Positions 11,701 through 22,002 of a stretch of DNA of 64,000 nt are shown here, one piece after another (within the stretch, counting starts at the first letter, position 1; each line of letters begins with the position of its first letter). This DNA is from Daldinia sp. FL1419 (taxonomy: Eukaryota > Ascomycota > Sordariomycetes > Xylariales > Hypoxylaceae): assembly GCA_025201765.1 (NCBI GenBank), contig MU623375.1:62001-126000 (forward strand), given 5' to 3'. The position numbers and the translations under genes were made by a program. The notes beneath the pieces were generated by a model. It searched no databases. It had not been told where the DNA came from and saw only the letters and a list, made by a program, of their open reading frames with translations.

Positions 11701-14700
11701 TCCTACTGGCTAGCTGTTCTGCCTCCTCTTGTTGTAGACTTCCATATGCTTGGTGGCCAGCCTGCAGACGAATAGCATGCTGTCGATTATCACCTTCCGA
11801 GTCATCTTCCTCTCCGGAACTGATCTCCTCTTCTGCTGTTACCATATCTAGTAGGTCTAGGTCAGCATTAGGATCCTCATGAAGATCAAGCTCAGCCGCA
11901 AATCTCATTAAGAATTCCTGAATTTCTGCCTTGTTAGTTTTACCGGCATGATTTTTATCTCCAAGCCAAAGGCCTAGGAAGTAGGGATCAAGCGGCACGG
12001 CCTTTTCGGGTAATTCGAAACCGGAGGATCTGAAGAGCCTATACTGGTTCCTCTCTCTTAGCTCTAGGGCTGCAAACTCAGCAGCGGTCATCTCAACAGT
12101 CTCAACATGCTCGAGTTTTGAATCGGTAGATTTTAATAACGTCGACGCAAAGCAACGACCGTATTTTTTGTGCTCAAGAGAATTGCACGCTCTCTTATAT
12201 CCCTGAGCATCGGTACTTCCACTGTCGTGAACAAGACACTTCCTTTGAAAGACTAGAATATGGTTTGGTGTGACAATAAGGTCTTCCTGGTGGCCTCCGA
12301 TCCTGATACGATAAAGATGATCCTTTCCATTGACTATATTGAAAGCGCGTCGTGGCGTTCCATCAGGACCTAGTAGAAGGTCTCCTTCCTTAACGTCCTC
12401 GACAGCGATTTGAGTATGGTCGTACCGTAGAAGCTTTGTTCCCTTGGCAAGACAGGCTTTCTCCCAAAACAGACCTTCCCAAGATGGAAAGCCAGTAGCT
12501 TTGAATAGAGTATGCTCGAGGATAGTTTCAACACCACCAAGAGCCTGGATGACGTCCGAACGGTAAGCATTCAAGTTCCAAAGCTTTCCGTCGTGACGTT
12601 GGCTTGTCCACCAGAAGGGATTACTCTTCATGAGCTGGTAGATCTTGAATTCACTCCTTGTTCGGAAGCCCTTGTCGAAACTGAGAGTACTTCTATCCTT
12701 TTGGAATAAGGTATTGATACGGGGTAATCCACGATCCCAGCTGTCCTCCAAATCTTCCAATGTCAAACGTCTGTTCTGCTGGTTTGCTTCTAACCGTTTC
12801 TGAGAGTATTCTGTCCAGACTCTTTGCGAGTCAATAAACTCAGCCTCCCACGGGATGATATATCGGAAGATATTGGGAATGAGTGTCTCTTCATCATGCG
12901 TCATACCAGCTCTAAAATGGCTGACTCCAACATCCGTCTGCTGCGAATATCGCTTATCACTGGCTGGGATAAGGATGTGAGAACCGGAAATCATTCCTAA
13001 ACCGCCTAACTCTTTCGGCGTGTAGAAAACGGCGGGGGGGAAACGCGACGGCATCTTTGAGTTCAATCCGATCTTCACACGAGTTTGAATTTTGGTTTCA
13101 CACTTTACAATGGTATCCAGCAAATTGACAGTTGATACAGCAGCCTCGCGGTAGTAGGTAAAAAGTGCAATAAGGGCCGTATTCCATTTATTGGCGATCT
13201 TTGTAAAAGTCGTTGATCCCGAAGACATAAGAATTTGACGAATTCGGTTGTTGAATTTTTGGATGTCCTCCTCTGTAACTTGGAGGAATGCGTGCGCTGT
13301 TCTCTCCTTGGTCGTGTTATCCACGAGAGACCAAACACTATCTTTGATAGGGAATTCGTCGTTCTGATTTCTAATCTTGGGAAGAATGCGAACTTCGAAT
13401 CCGCACATAGAGAAGAGTAGATTTGGATTATCACGGCTGTAGACGCTGGCAAAGGTATCGTCCCACTCGATTGTGGTGACGGATCGAGGAAGACGATTCT
13501 TCAAGTCCCAAAACACGGCTCGACCAAGGTTAACGTCGTGCCTCATCAACCGCATACGAGAGTCCCTCGGCCAACATTTCTTGCTCTTGTAACCGATGAC
13601 GTTCTCAAAGTTTGGATCGGGTTGTTCTGTAAGGAATCGTTGAATCAGATCTCGCGATTCCTCGGCCGAGAAACGCAAGAAAACCCAGATCTTATCAATA
13701 TATCTCGTATATAAGCGGATAGGATGCTTAGTCTCTGTCTCGCGATCACGGAATTGAAGGAAGTCGTTAGGGGCAGATGGCGGGCCAGCAATCTCGCTAG
13801 CCCGGTTCAAACCAAGGAGCAAGAGGTCGAGAACTAGTCCATAGTACTGAAAGACGAAGCCCGAAAATTGAAGACCACGAATCATACCGTAACTGTTAAC
13901 ATGGTTCATATCCTTGTATGTTAGCTGCACGTTATTCTTGGAGCTGATATAATCAGCCAGGTTGTGGTCCATGATCAATCTTAAAAGCCTGTTAAGGAGG
14001 GTGAGGTCTATCTTTTCATAGACCTTTGAGAGCTCAGTTTCGATCATAACATTGCACTCGCCATCTGCAGTCTCCCAAACCTTTTCCAAGTTGTTGATGC
14101 CTTGAGCCCACTTGTACACAAGTAGGGGAGGCACCTCAGAGTCCGAAGGCTTGATCCACGCGGGGAAGAGGTGTCGCTGATCGGCCTGGTACCAAAGATA
14201 CTGGTCGAGGTAAGCATCGCTGATCTTCTCGATGGGTTCTATGTCGTAAACAGGGTTAATCGTGCTGTAATTATCGTTCATGTCAATTTGCACCTCCTTG
14301 AAGGCTCGTTGCGTGAGCAAGAATCGCTTAATCCTCTCCAGAGTAGTCCCGGGGCTATCATAAGCTTGCTCAATCAAAGCTAACTCTTCTCGCTGACTTT
14401 GATTAAGGCGACCCTTTACGGAGTATGCCTCTCGCAATCTTTCGAGAGCAAGGATCAAAATCTTCGTATCGTGCTTGTACGATACACTCGGGAAGGGAAT
14501 CGGGGTGAACTTTCGTGATTCAAGCCAGTGCACCGTCGTGGTGTAAATTGCTACAGCTTCTTCAGACGACACGTAAGGCCCATCCTTCATGTAATTGTGT
14601 TGACGCTCCTGCTCAGCCTTGAGCCAGAGACGCGTTAGACGACCCACGTTCTTCTTCGCAACCGTCTTGTCCACAGTGGCACCCCGCCGAATACGCTCAC

Positions 14701-17083
14701 GATTATAATGAGCGACGGAAATCCACCAGTCTGCTTTCGATTTGACATAACGGAGGATGATATTTTCAATAGGTGCGGGTAAGCCGGGGACCTTCCATGG
14801 AATGTTACTCTTCCAACACCTCCAAGCTTCAGATAAGTGTTGGAGAACAGTGTTGACCTTATTTTGCTTGATACCTTCGGGCATCATATCCATTAGGTCG
14901 GCCATTACGGAGGCTCGTAGTTCGAGGTCGAAATGCGATTCGACACGCTGTTTAGTCACAGTCTTAGCGACCCCTTTACTATGACGTCCTTCAAATTGAC
15001 GCGATAGCAGGTTTCCAAGCCATCGCTCGAGAAGAGGAATAATGCCTCGCATGAAGAATAGCCATACACGCCAGGCAGGCGCCCAGAAACCACAACCAGG
15101 ACCCTTACCGACGGGACCGCTGTTAAACCGGTAATAAATAAGGTGCTTCAGATCCTTGCACGATCGGATCTGATGCATTAGCTTATACTTATAACGGTAC
15201 ATACCAGTCAGCTGACCGACGTGGTTGAAAGCGTAGAGGATACCATCTGCTAATTGGAAAGCGTCAATGTTACCTAAACGATACTGCACCTGCGCATCGA
15301 CAATGAGCTTTGTCAGGCGCAATATTTCACGCATTAGATGGAATGCATTTCCAAATCGAGACTTCTTTCGCTCCTTCGTCGTAAGCGTTTTTACAGGCTT
15401 GAGGTTAAAATTATAATCCAGATGAAGATATGTAAGATTTTTACGATGGATTAAGAGGTTCAACATATTAAATCCTTGCCGACAAACTTGAAGACCAGCT
15501 TCAACCCAGTCGATCGTTGTCTGCTGGAAAAACTTGGTTTGCTTCAAGCTCCTCAGGAGACTCTGACGATTGAGTGCCTTCGGCTTCTTCTTGTGCAACT
15601 CGTTGAGAACGTACGTCTTGAGGAGCTTCTGATATGACACTCGGACCTTGACGGGCTGCTTCGGAGGGCAGTGCTCAAGGTACCACTGCTTCACAAGGGG
15701 AACGTCTTGCGCACGAACCATACGACCGGATCGACGGTTGAATGGGAAGGGGGCCCACCACAGGCCAATAGCAGAGGACGTATCCTCGGTGTAGAGATCC
15801 TCATCGGCTAAGAAAGGTTCGACGCCAACCGGCAGTTCGAAAGCATCTTCTTCGGGGTCTTCGAGGTTACCTGGGCCGAATATCTCGTCCTCGTGGCTAA
15901 CGGTTATGTTCTTCGGTGCAACCGAGCGAGAGGAGATGGGATTAATCATAGGGTCGAAATGGAAAGCGGGTAGATTAGGGTCTTCCGACTTGGTGTACAC
16001 GATTTGGGGATGAGAATACCAGTTGAACTGGACGCTTCGGGGAAGAGAATTATAAAGATACGGATAGGCGACCCGGTATTCGGTCCGGATGGGAAAGCGG
16101 AAAATTATTCTGTCGATGGCGTTAAACTCCCCGAAATCCTCATCGTTTGGATCGATATCCTTGTACAACGGCTCAAAACGAGGACCACCTGGTAGCGCTA
16201 CATTTAACGCTTTAGCAGTGAGAAAGCTCTTCAGGTCAAAGAGGTAGAAATAGTTTTGGTCGACTATCTCACTCAGTAACGGACGACTTAGTCGGTGAAG
16301 CGCTGCCATCTGAGGCAGCGTGAGATTCCATTGTTTATAACTTGGCCCATTGACGTGTTCTGTATCAACCAAGGGCCGATGATCATAAAACCATTCATAT
16401 ACAGCACTGTCTTCTTCCTCGTCGAGCTCCATCTGAATCGGTTCTAACGGTTCCACATCCTCGATATTTTCTGACCAAGATAGCGGGGGTTCTTCGTCAT
16501 CAAACGGTGGGAATCTCATCCTCTTGAATAGTCTTCGGTCGCTTTTCTCCTTCCTCATTGTTAACCACATTGTGGCCCATTGCGCATGGAACACGGGAGG
16601 GATAACTCGAGGAATCTCGTTTACGAGCGTGAGACATCCGTTGACGTGATATAACACTTTAACTTCTCTCGCCGATTCCCATGGCATAGGCATATTTTCC
16701 AACAGCTTCATGACCGCGTGAGGCATGAATTTGAGTGCGCCAAGGTAACTTCGTTTGTCACTGGTGTACTTCTTCTGGGAGACATCGCCAATATCCTTCA
16801 CGATCTTACGTAGATGCTCAGGAGGCATGTCGGCCTTCTGAGTCTCCACGAATCCTCCCTTGCGTTTCTCCCCAAAACGATTTCGCTGATTTCGAAGCCA
16901 TTCTTTTTTCTTCTGCGCAAACTTCGCGGTTTGCAGGTCGGTTGGAGGCCGGTATCCAGGGGGAGGAGGAGCTGGTGCTCCAGGCGGTGGAGGAAGAAAA
17001 TTTGATGGAGGACCTGGAGGGGGAGGCGGCGGCGGCGGCGGTCCCCAGCCGGGGGGAGGTGGAGGGGGTGGAAAAGAAGACAT
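8720..17083 (-). CDS. prp8: Pre-mRNA-splicing factor Prp8 with an in-frame intein
   Basis: Core protein of the U5 snRNP and of the spliceosome active site. The intronless frame encodes 2787 residues from the ATG at 17083, chosen because the Pro-rich Prp8 N-terminus ('MSSFPPPPPPPGWG') begins there. The frame itself runs open a further 32 codons upstream. Removing the 414-residue intein (host residues 1544-1957) leaves about 2373 residues, the normal Prp8 size. The expected order is visible: Pro-rich leader, N-terminal domain, reverse-transcriptase-like region, linker, endonuclease-like region ('GFQVQLDLTGIFLHGKIP'), RNase-H-like region, then a C-terminal MPN/Jab domain ('MEPLGVIHTMAGNELPYM') with the acidic tail typical of fungal Prp8. 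It is divergent from the eL34 gene, with 631 bp between the starts. A functional host protein requires the intein to splice out. Confidence 0.97.
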   Translation of the reverse strand: MSSFPPPPPPPGWGPPPPPPPPPGPPSNFLPPPPGAPAPPPPGYRPPTDLQTAKFAQKKKEWLRNQRNRFGEKRKGGFVETQKADMPPEHLRKIVKDIGDVSQKKYTSDKRSYLGALKFMPHAVMKLLENMPMPWESAREVKVLYHVNGCLTLVNEIPRVIPPVFHAQWATMWLTMRKEKSDRRLFKRMRFPPFDDEEPPLSWSENIEDVEPLEPIQMELDEEEDSAVYEWFYDHRPLVDTEHVNGPSYKQWNLTLPQMAALHRLSRPLLSEIVDQNYFYLFDLKSFLTAKALNVALPGGPRFEPLYKDIDPNDEDFGEFNAIDRIIFRFPIRTEYRVAYPYLYNSLPRSVQFNWYSHPQIVYTKSEDPNLPAFHFDPMINPISSRSVAPKNITVSHEDEIFGPGNLEDPEEDAFELPVGVEPFLADEDLYTEDTSSAIGLWWAPFPFNRRSGRMVRAQDVPLVKQWYLEHCPPKQPVKVRVSYQKLLKTYVLNELHKKKPKALNRQSLLRSLKQTKFFQQTTIDWVEAGLQVCRQGFNMLNLLIHRKNLTYLHLDYNFNLKPVKTLTTKERKKSRFGNAFHLMREILRLTKLIVDAQVQYRLGNIDAFQLADGILYAFNHVGQLTGMYRYKYKLMHQIRSCKDLKHLIYYRFNSGPVGKGPGCGFWAPAWRVWLFFMRGIIPLLERWLGNLLSRQFEGRHSKGVAKTVTKQRVESHFDLELRASVMADLMDMMPEGIKQNKVNTVLQHLSEAWRCWKSNIPWKVPGLPAPIENIILRYVKSKADWWISVAHYNRERIRRGATVDKTVAKKNVGRLTRLWLKAEQERQHNYMKDGPYVSSEEAVAIYTTTVHWLESRKFTPIPFPSVSYKHDTKILILALERLREAYSVKGRLNQSQREELALIEQAYDSPGTTLERIKRFLLTQRAFKEVQIDMNDNYSTINPVYDIEPIEKISDAYLDQYLWYQADQRHLFPAWIKPSDSEVPPLLVYKWAQGINNLEKVWETADGECNVMIETELSKVYEKIDLTLLNRLLRLIMDHNLADYISSKNNVQLTYKDMNHVNSYGMIRGLQFSGFVFQYYGLVLDLLLLGLNRASEIAGPPSAPNDFLQFRDRETETKHPIRLYTRYIDKIWVFLRFSAEESRDLIQRFLTEQPDPNFENVIGYKSKKCWPRDSRMRLMRHDVNLGRAVFWDLKNRLPRSVTTIEWDDTFASVYSRDNPNLLFSMCGFEVRILPKIRNQNDEFPIKDSVWSLVDNTTKERTAHAFLQVTEEDIQKFNNRIRQILMSSGSTTFTKIANKWNTALIALFTYYREAAVSTVNLLDTIVKCETKIQTRVKIGLNSKMPSRFPPAVFYTPKELGGLGMISGSHILIPASDKRYSQQTDVGVSHFRAGMTHDEETLIPNIFRYIIPWEAEFIDSQRVWTEYSQKRLEANQQNRRLTLEDLEDSWDRGLPRINTLFQKDRSTLSFDKGFRTRSEFKIYQLMKSNPFWWTSQRHDGKLWNLNAYRSDVIQALGGVETILEHTLFKATGFPSWEGLFWEKACLAKGTKLLRYDHTQIAVEDVKEGDLLLGPDGTPRRAFNIVNGKDHLYRIRIGGHQEDLIVTPNHILVFQRKCLVHDSGSTDAQGYKRACNSLEHKKYGRCFASTLLKSTDSKLEHVETVEMTAAEFAALELRERNQYRLFRSSGFELPEKAVPLDPYFLGLWLGDKNHAGKTNKAEIQEFLMRFAAELDLHEDPNADLDLLDMVTAEEEISSGEEDDSEGDNRQHAIRLQAGHQAYGSLQQEEAEQLASRIVHETKDASSIGGLLQALHKLDIDQGRIPSSFMTNSRSIRLAILGGLLDTNGWYISPENVLGFGHDDTTKSTQFWDTVALARSLGLSVLTKQRYSQLIAEISGNLNEIPCLLLRKIGTTQSMRQSHTFAVKDIVLEAEATEWAGFRVDKDQLYLRHDYLVLHNSGFEESMKFKKLTNAQRSGLNQIPNRRFTLWWSPTINRANVYVGFQVQLDLTGIFLHGKIPTLKISLIQIFRAHLWQKIHESVVMDFCQVFDQELESLGIETVQKETIHPRKSYKMNSSCADILLFASNKWNVTRPSLLHDTKDIIEPTTTNKFWLDIQLRYGDYDSHDIERYTRAKYLDYTQDSMSIYPSATGLMIGIDLAYNLYSAYGQYFPGLKVLVQQAMAKIMKANPALYVLRERIRKGLQLYASESNQEFLNSQNYSELFSNQTKLFIDDTNVYRVTIHKTFEGNLTTKPINGAIFIFNPRTGQLFLKIIHTSVWAGQKRLGQLAKWKTAEEVAALIRSLPVEEQPKELIVTRKGLLDPLEVHLLDFPNISIRASELQLPFQAAMKVEKLGDMILRATEPQMVLFNLYDEWLKSISSYTAFSRLVLILRALHVNPDKTKLILRPDKTVITQVHHIWPTLSDEDWIKVETQLRDLILHDYGKKNNVNVSSLTSSEVRDIILGMEISAPSMQRQQAAEIEKQQQEQQQITAVTTKTQNVHGEELIVTTTSRFEQEKFSSKTEWRTRAIATSNLRTRANNIYVSSVDNDLDDITYVMPNNILKKFITIADLRVQIAGYLYGISAPDNDQVKEIRCIVMVPQIGNLRYTQTPHQLPQHEYLSNMEPLGVIHTMAGNELPYMSAVDVTMHAQNLDRHPVWDKEKTVTIDVSFTPGSVSLSAWALTPAGYRWGAENKDLGSDSPAGFTTSMGVKRKLLLSPRYKGFFLVPEDGKWNYNFMGSNFIGLEKKPVHVKLDTPLPFYNDQHRPEHFHDFTEMEDPGVDRNDNFA
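11213..12454 (-). mobile_element. PRP8 intein with degenerate LAGLIDADG endonuclease
   Basis: A protein-splicing element of 414 residues interrupts Prp8 between '...GLFWEKA' and 'SGFEESMKFKK'. This is the conserved site used by known fungal PRP8 inteins. Splicing residues look intact: Cys1, the block-B 'TPNH' (residues 62-65), and a C-terminal 'LHN' followed by Ser+1. The centre holds a LAGLIDADG endonuclease. Its first motif is 'FLGLWLGDKN' (residues 159-168), with Asp166 kept but the following Gly changed to Lys. Its second motif, 'LGGLLDTNG' (295-303), has Asn302 where the second catalytic Asp is expected. An acidic insert lies around residues 196-225. The length falls between mini-inteins (about 170) and full PRP8 inteins (often over 500). 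Inference: splicing-competent, but homing probably lost. Confidence 0.95.
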
Positions 17084-17714
17084 ATCAAAGATAATAGACA
17101 GCCAAATTACGCGACTTTTGTTTTCGATGCTGTGGCTATCGCAGCGCGATCTGTCGCGCGTGAATGCTAGGAACACCAAATGCAGTCAAATACAGGCGTC
17201 GGCTCCTAGCAATCATGAAGTAAGAAATTAGTGTTAAGATCGTAGCTAGGCGCGTCGTCTCCTTAATTGACCAACGCGAAAAGATCGTTGTAAAGATTAA
17301 GGTTGATGAAATGATAGAATCTTGCCTCGAAGGTTAACTAGGGGCAATTTTTCCTATGACCCAGTTCGGATCTTTGGTCTCCACCCAAACTTTTAGCAAA
17401 GCCGGGGATTGATAGCCAGAGGCATTATTACCTAACCGTTGGGATCCTTTATCAGAGTTATCTAGGTACCTAGGTACACATCAAAATTCAAGTCACGTGG
17501 ATATCAGCGGCCAAGGTGGCTAATTTTGAAATGGCTCGACATTTGTGGCTGAACATAAGGAAACCCCACATCGTGATTCTCATTGGTTCAAATCAATAAG
17601 CGGGTTAAAGATCCATCCCACACATCTCTTGTTGTAAAAACACCAAAATTCATCCCTCACAAAAAAAGTTGCAAAGGAAGAAGTCAATCCATTCCACCAG
17701 CAACATCAGTCACA
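17084..17714. promoter_or_regulatory. Divergent promoter region, prp8 / rpl34
   Basis: 631 bp lie between two divergent housekeeping start codons. A TAGGTACCTAGGTAC palindromic stretch occurs near 17461-17477. No ORF is supported; part of the sequence is the 5' leader of each gene. Confidence 0.6.
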
Positions 17715-18409
17715 ATGGCCAACAACCGAGTTACCTACCGCCGTCGCAACCCGTACGTCTCTCAATTTGATTGAAATATCGATCTAATACGAATCTTTCC
17801 TATTTCTGGAAATACCCAAGGCTAACGTGTCGCTTAAAGGTACAACACCACCTCCAACAAGACCCGTGTCGTCAAGACTCCCGGTGGTCAGTTGCGAGCC
17901 CTTCACATAAAGAAGCGAGGAACTGCCCCGAAATGTGGTGACTGTGGAGTCAAGCTTCCTGGCGTAAGTCAATTTGTTTTTCTTGGGTCGTGTTGAAATT
18001 CGGGAAGAGAGCGCGGAAATTTCGATTCGACGAGGATTGTCGCAAGACGATACACAAGTTTCTTGTGTCGCTTGACAATATTTATGCCGCCAGTATCAGA
18101 TCGAATTGGAGCGACTTTATTCAGATCAAGGACGCGGGTACTGCTATATTTCATGAATCGCTCATGGATATTATCAATCAAACGCGAATCCATCAACCAA
18201 TACTGACTGTTCTTAATCAGATCCCTGCCCTCCGACCCCGCGAATACTCTCAAATCTCCCACCCCAAGAAGACTGTCCAGCGAGCGTACGGCGGTTCAAG
18301 ATGCGGTAACTGCGTGCGAGACAGAATCGTGCGCGCTTTCCTGATCGAGGAGCAGAAGATCGTCAAGAAGGTGCTGAAGGAGCAGAGCGAGGGTTCCAAG
18401 AAGAAATAA
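17715..18409 (+). CDS. rpl34: 60S ribosomal protein eL34
   Basis: A structural protein of the large ribosomal subunit. Exons are 17715-17752, 17840-17963 and 18221-18409, giving 116 residues, the usual size. The start is the ATG of 'MANNRVTYRRRNPY'. Intron 1 (87 bp) splits the Pro codon of 'RRRNPY'; intron 2 is 257 bp. Two CxxC pairs form the expected zinc-binding site ('KCGDCGVKL' and 'RCGNCVRDR'). The C-terminus is Lys-rich. The relatively long intron 2 and the early position of intron 1 are common in fungal ribosomal protein genes. Confidence 0.96.
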
Positions 18410-19400
18410 ACTACCGAATGACTCTGGGATGGAATGTTTCGGCCTTCATTGATTTGGTGTTCAGAGGGACAGGGCTGCATGTCATGCGAACGGCTACTAA
18501 ATAGGCCCGTATCTGTTTCTAGGGCTTCTAGGGCTTCTTCTCATGGTCTAGATGATCGGAATGGTATAAACGACATCAGGACTACCACTATTCATATCGC
18601 TCCATATATCGCCTCGACGTGATACACCATCGACCCTATGAATACCGGGCTACTTCTGGAAGCATCATGTTCTTGTCTATTCAGCCAGGGGGTGATGCTC
18701 TACCCTCCTAAACGTGCCTTTATTAGAGATAGTTTGATTGTTCCTATGGTATAAGTAAGGATAGCACAAGTACTCAAGATATTCCTCCAACTCGTAGTAA
18801 TTCCCAATCCATAGGGGCCCTATTACTCTACCTCGTCGGGAGTATTTTCTCACGAAATCGTAGGCGCCATGCAAACTTGATATTATATCCTTTTCAGAAG
18901 GGTCGTAGGAAGTAGGTGTCCAACGTATATCGACCAAATCGAGTATAAGTACCTACCTGAGGTAAACGGCACGAGTATGTAGAACTTGATATCAATCACG
19001 AGAACTACTTCCTATAAACTCATTGCAATCTTGAATATTATAGGTATGCTTGAACAGGTATATAATAACTAACCGGTTAGGTACCTAGGTACCTGGGTAG
19101 GTATCAATATAAATTAGTTATCCCAAATTAATGAAAGGACGGACGTCTACCTACCAGTAACAACGCTATGATTTATGATTAGTCTAACCTACTGCAGGTA
19201 GGTAGGTAGTTAGCGTAAAACAGTATAAATAATTAAGATACACACCGTGTTATCTTCTCCGAACAATGACGTTCAACCCACCATCTTTTTGCGCAAGTCC
19301 CAGCTCCTCCGAATGAGAGAGATAGAAAACTCCCAAGGATACCCGGAGGTGGCTCGCGATGGAATTTACTATTAAAAGCTAACATAAATCAATCACGGTC
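18410..19400. other. Intergenic with TACCTA palindromes
   Basis: Holds the 3' UTR of the eL34 gene and the upstream region of the NDUFAF3-like gene. A dense TAGGTACCTAGGTACCTGGGTAGG cluster lies at 19077-19105, with smaller copies near 19150 and 19200. An 86-codon minus-strand ORF (18677-18937) lacks an ATG. Confidence 0.5.
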
Positions 19401-20126
19401 ATGGTTTCCGCAACACGGGCTTTTCGGCCTTTAAATCGATTTTCCACGATCTTGCGACAGTCGAATCTTCAAAGCCGCTCGTCGCTACTCACAGCAAAAA
19501 CCTTCCGTGCTACAGCGAACCGCAGAGTTCTCCCCTGCGCAGCGTCGCAATTCCATACCACCACCTCCTACCGCGCAGATGAAGAAACACCGTCCCGTGC
19601 AGACTTGTCGGCGTTAGACGTGTTGGGCAACACGCCAGTGCCTGCTACTGCTGTTGATGTCTGCACGTCAAGCGGCTTCCACCTCAACAGCGGCTCGAAA
19701 ATTGCCGACGGCTCTGGCGTCCTTCTAGTTAGCGGCGAAGCCTTCACGTGGCGGCCGTGGGCATCTAGTGGAGAGAAACGATTGCTGAACAAGAAGGGAC
19801 AATGGGAGGTACCCAACGAAGCGTTTGGGCTATTCGGATTGCTGTGGCCTCGACCAGGTAAGAAGGGATAGGAATATAGCTACATCCTTAGAAAATTTGC
19901 TAAAAAGGACCGTACAGATTTATTGATACTCGGCCTCGGCCCGGAAATCAGACCCATAAGTCCGGAATTGAGAAGACATATTAGTAGCTTAGGTATGAGG
20001 GTAGAGATTCTGGACACGCGAAATGCGGCTGCGCAGTACAACTTGCTGGCTACAGAGAGAGGGGTTGAAGATGTCGCGGCCGCGTTGGTACCTATAGGTT
20101 GGAGAGAAGGCGTGGGAGCTGTTTGA
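19401..20126 (+). CDS. NDUFAF3/DUF498 (Mth938-domain) mitochondrial protein
   Basis: Family members assist assembly of respiratory complex I in mitochondria. Exons are 19401-19857 and 19918-20126 (60-bp intron), giving 221 residues. The N-terminal 60 or so residues are rich in Arg, Ser and Thr and poor in acids, as in a mitochondrial targeting presequence ('MVSATRAFRPLNRFSTILRQ'). The DUF498 core follows: 'GSGVLLVSGEAFTWRPW', then across the intron 'LLILGLGPEIRPISPELRR' and 'ILDTRNAAAQYNLLATERG'. The protein ends shortly after 'LVPIGWREG', as is usual for the family. The exact role here is inferred from the family. Confidence 0.9.
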
Positions 20127-22002
20127 GTGATGCAGACCTCCGTTGTTGGTGGTCGCGGCTATCGATTATTCGAAAATAAAACCGCCCAGTATAGTTAGTG
20201 AGCCCCTGGGCTCATAAGTTTACATAACCGTTTCTCTTCATCACGGGTGCTCATAAGTTAGACTGTTCTTCTGGTCTCATACTGGGCTAAAAAATCGACC
20301 TTGTCTAATGGATACGCAGGTACGAAAGTGTAATAGCAAGGATGCCTGAGGCATGGTGAGAGGTCGAAGCAAGCATATACTACCTATCGTGTTACGGGTC
20401 ATGTATACCTATTACACGGAAAATCAAATTCCACTCTTATGTACGAGTTAGTACCCATGACTCGAGTCAGGTTTAGGTACCTACGTTTAGATAAAATTTA
20501 TAACTGATGTCATCAACGACACCACTTTATCCGTACGCTTTAAAAGTCTGGTATCGTGTAATCAGGTAGCTTCTAGTTCGATTTCATCTACCCTACCAGA
20601 CACCCATACGAATGGGAACCCGAGGTAACTACGACATGTTGTACCAGAGGTATTTGGCGCAAAGTTGGTTTGGCTGCTTGGACGGCATGCTCTTGACGAA
20701 TAGTTCATCGCCGTCTTGGCGGAAAAGTCGGCGAGTACATAGCTCAGTTGCTTAGATTAAACTTTGAGTCATTTAATACTCTCGAGATGCATGAATTCGG
20801 TAGGGGTATACATTCCAATCCACAAAATTAACTCTTTTCGTCCATGAGGTTGCTTCAAGCATCTTCATGTCTCAGCCGACCAGACCAAACCCGGATTGAA
20901 GGAGAAACTTGTACGCAGGTACTCAATTAAACTTGGTTCAGCCTTGCATTTTGTGGCTGATAAAGTCATCTCTCAAACTTTAATTGGGCAATGGTTTCAG
21001 TCCAATGACAGCCTTCTTGGGAAACACGTTGAGGCGCTATGACGATTCAGTGGCTGAAGAAGATAATTGAGTTATGACATATTTTTTCTCTCATCCCATT
21101 TGATTGGTCCTAGCCTTTCGGGTTCTAAAGTTTAGCTTAGCTTCAAAGGTATTCTGTACCCGTATCTGACAAGTCGAATCATTCGAAATCATTTGAATCA
21201 CTCTTATTGAATTGCTCACCTTACATGTATGCTGTACAACCCATAGCGAAACGGGTGATATCTTATTATTAGATCTTGCAGTACCTATCTGAGAATTTAA
21301 CTGTTTTTTATTTTATTTGTCTCGCATCGCACCACCGTATATATATTCCCTTAAGAGGACCGACTTCGCTAATTTGAATTTTCATTATCTCCTTTGTCGA
21401 TTGCAGCCCAACGAATAAATCAATTTTTTCGAAATTTGATTTGAGGCGACATCGCAATCCGTTGTGAAAATATTGATTGTCTATTGCGCATTGATAATTG
21501 CACATTGCGCATTGCATGAGAAGTCGCATACGAACTCCTCTCTCTCTTTCTTTTTTGGGGGGGGTCCAAAGATTTCAAGAGGAAGGGATTGATAAATTCG
21601 AATCGTCATTTTGTCACTTGTCACTTCCATGTCAATTACACAATTTTACACATTTACAACAACCATACCCAAAGATAAAAAAGGTATTACGATATTTAGG
21701 CACTTGCACACTTAAATTCGCGATTTCCTAAATACCTCGTACGTGCTTGTCGCTTCGAATTACACTCAGCAGCAGCAACTGGGCAGTTGACATCTTGGAG
21801 TGGTAAGTGACATTCACGTATTCACGTATTCAACAATCTCCTTACGTCTTCTCCGATTCCCTGAAATGGTGCGCGACAGCAAACCAATTCCTTTGGCTCG
21901 GTCAAGATCCATCATCTTTGCCACTTTGGGCGCATCGCGTCTTCCTGTTAATAACTATCTCTTTTTGTATATTTTCCTCGTCGCAGGATTGAGTTGTTCC
22001 CA
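20127..22002. other. Intergenic region
   Basis: Nearly 1.9 kb with no convincing gene. The right end contains a likely 5'-UTR intron of the next gene, with a GTAAGT donor at 21803 and CGTCGCAG ending at 21986. A short G-run lies near 21557. Confidence 0.5.

Noticed and set aside
18677..18937. 86-codon minus-strand ORF with protein-like composition
   Set aside because: It opens with TTG and has no in-frame ATG or family similarity; possibly a relic, not supported as a gene.
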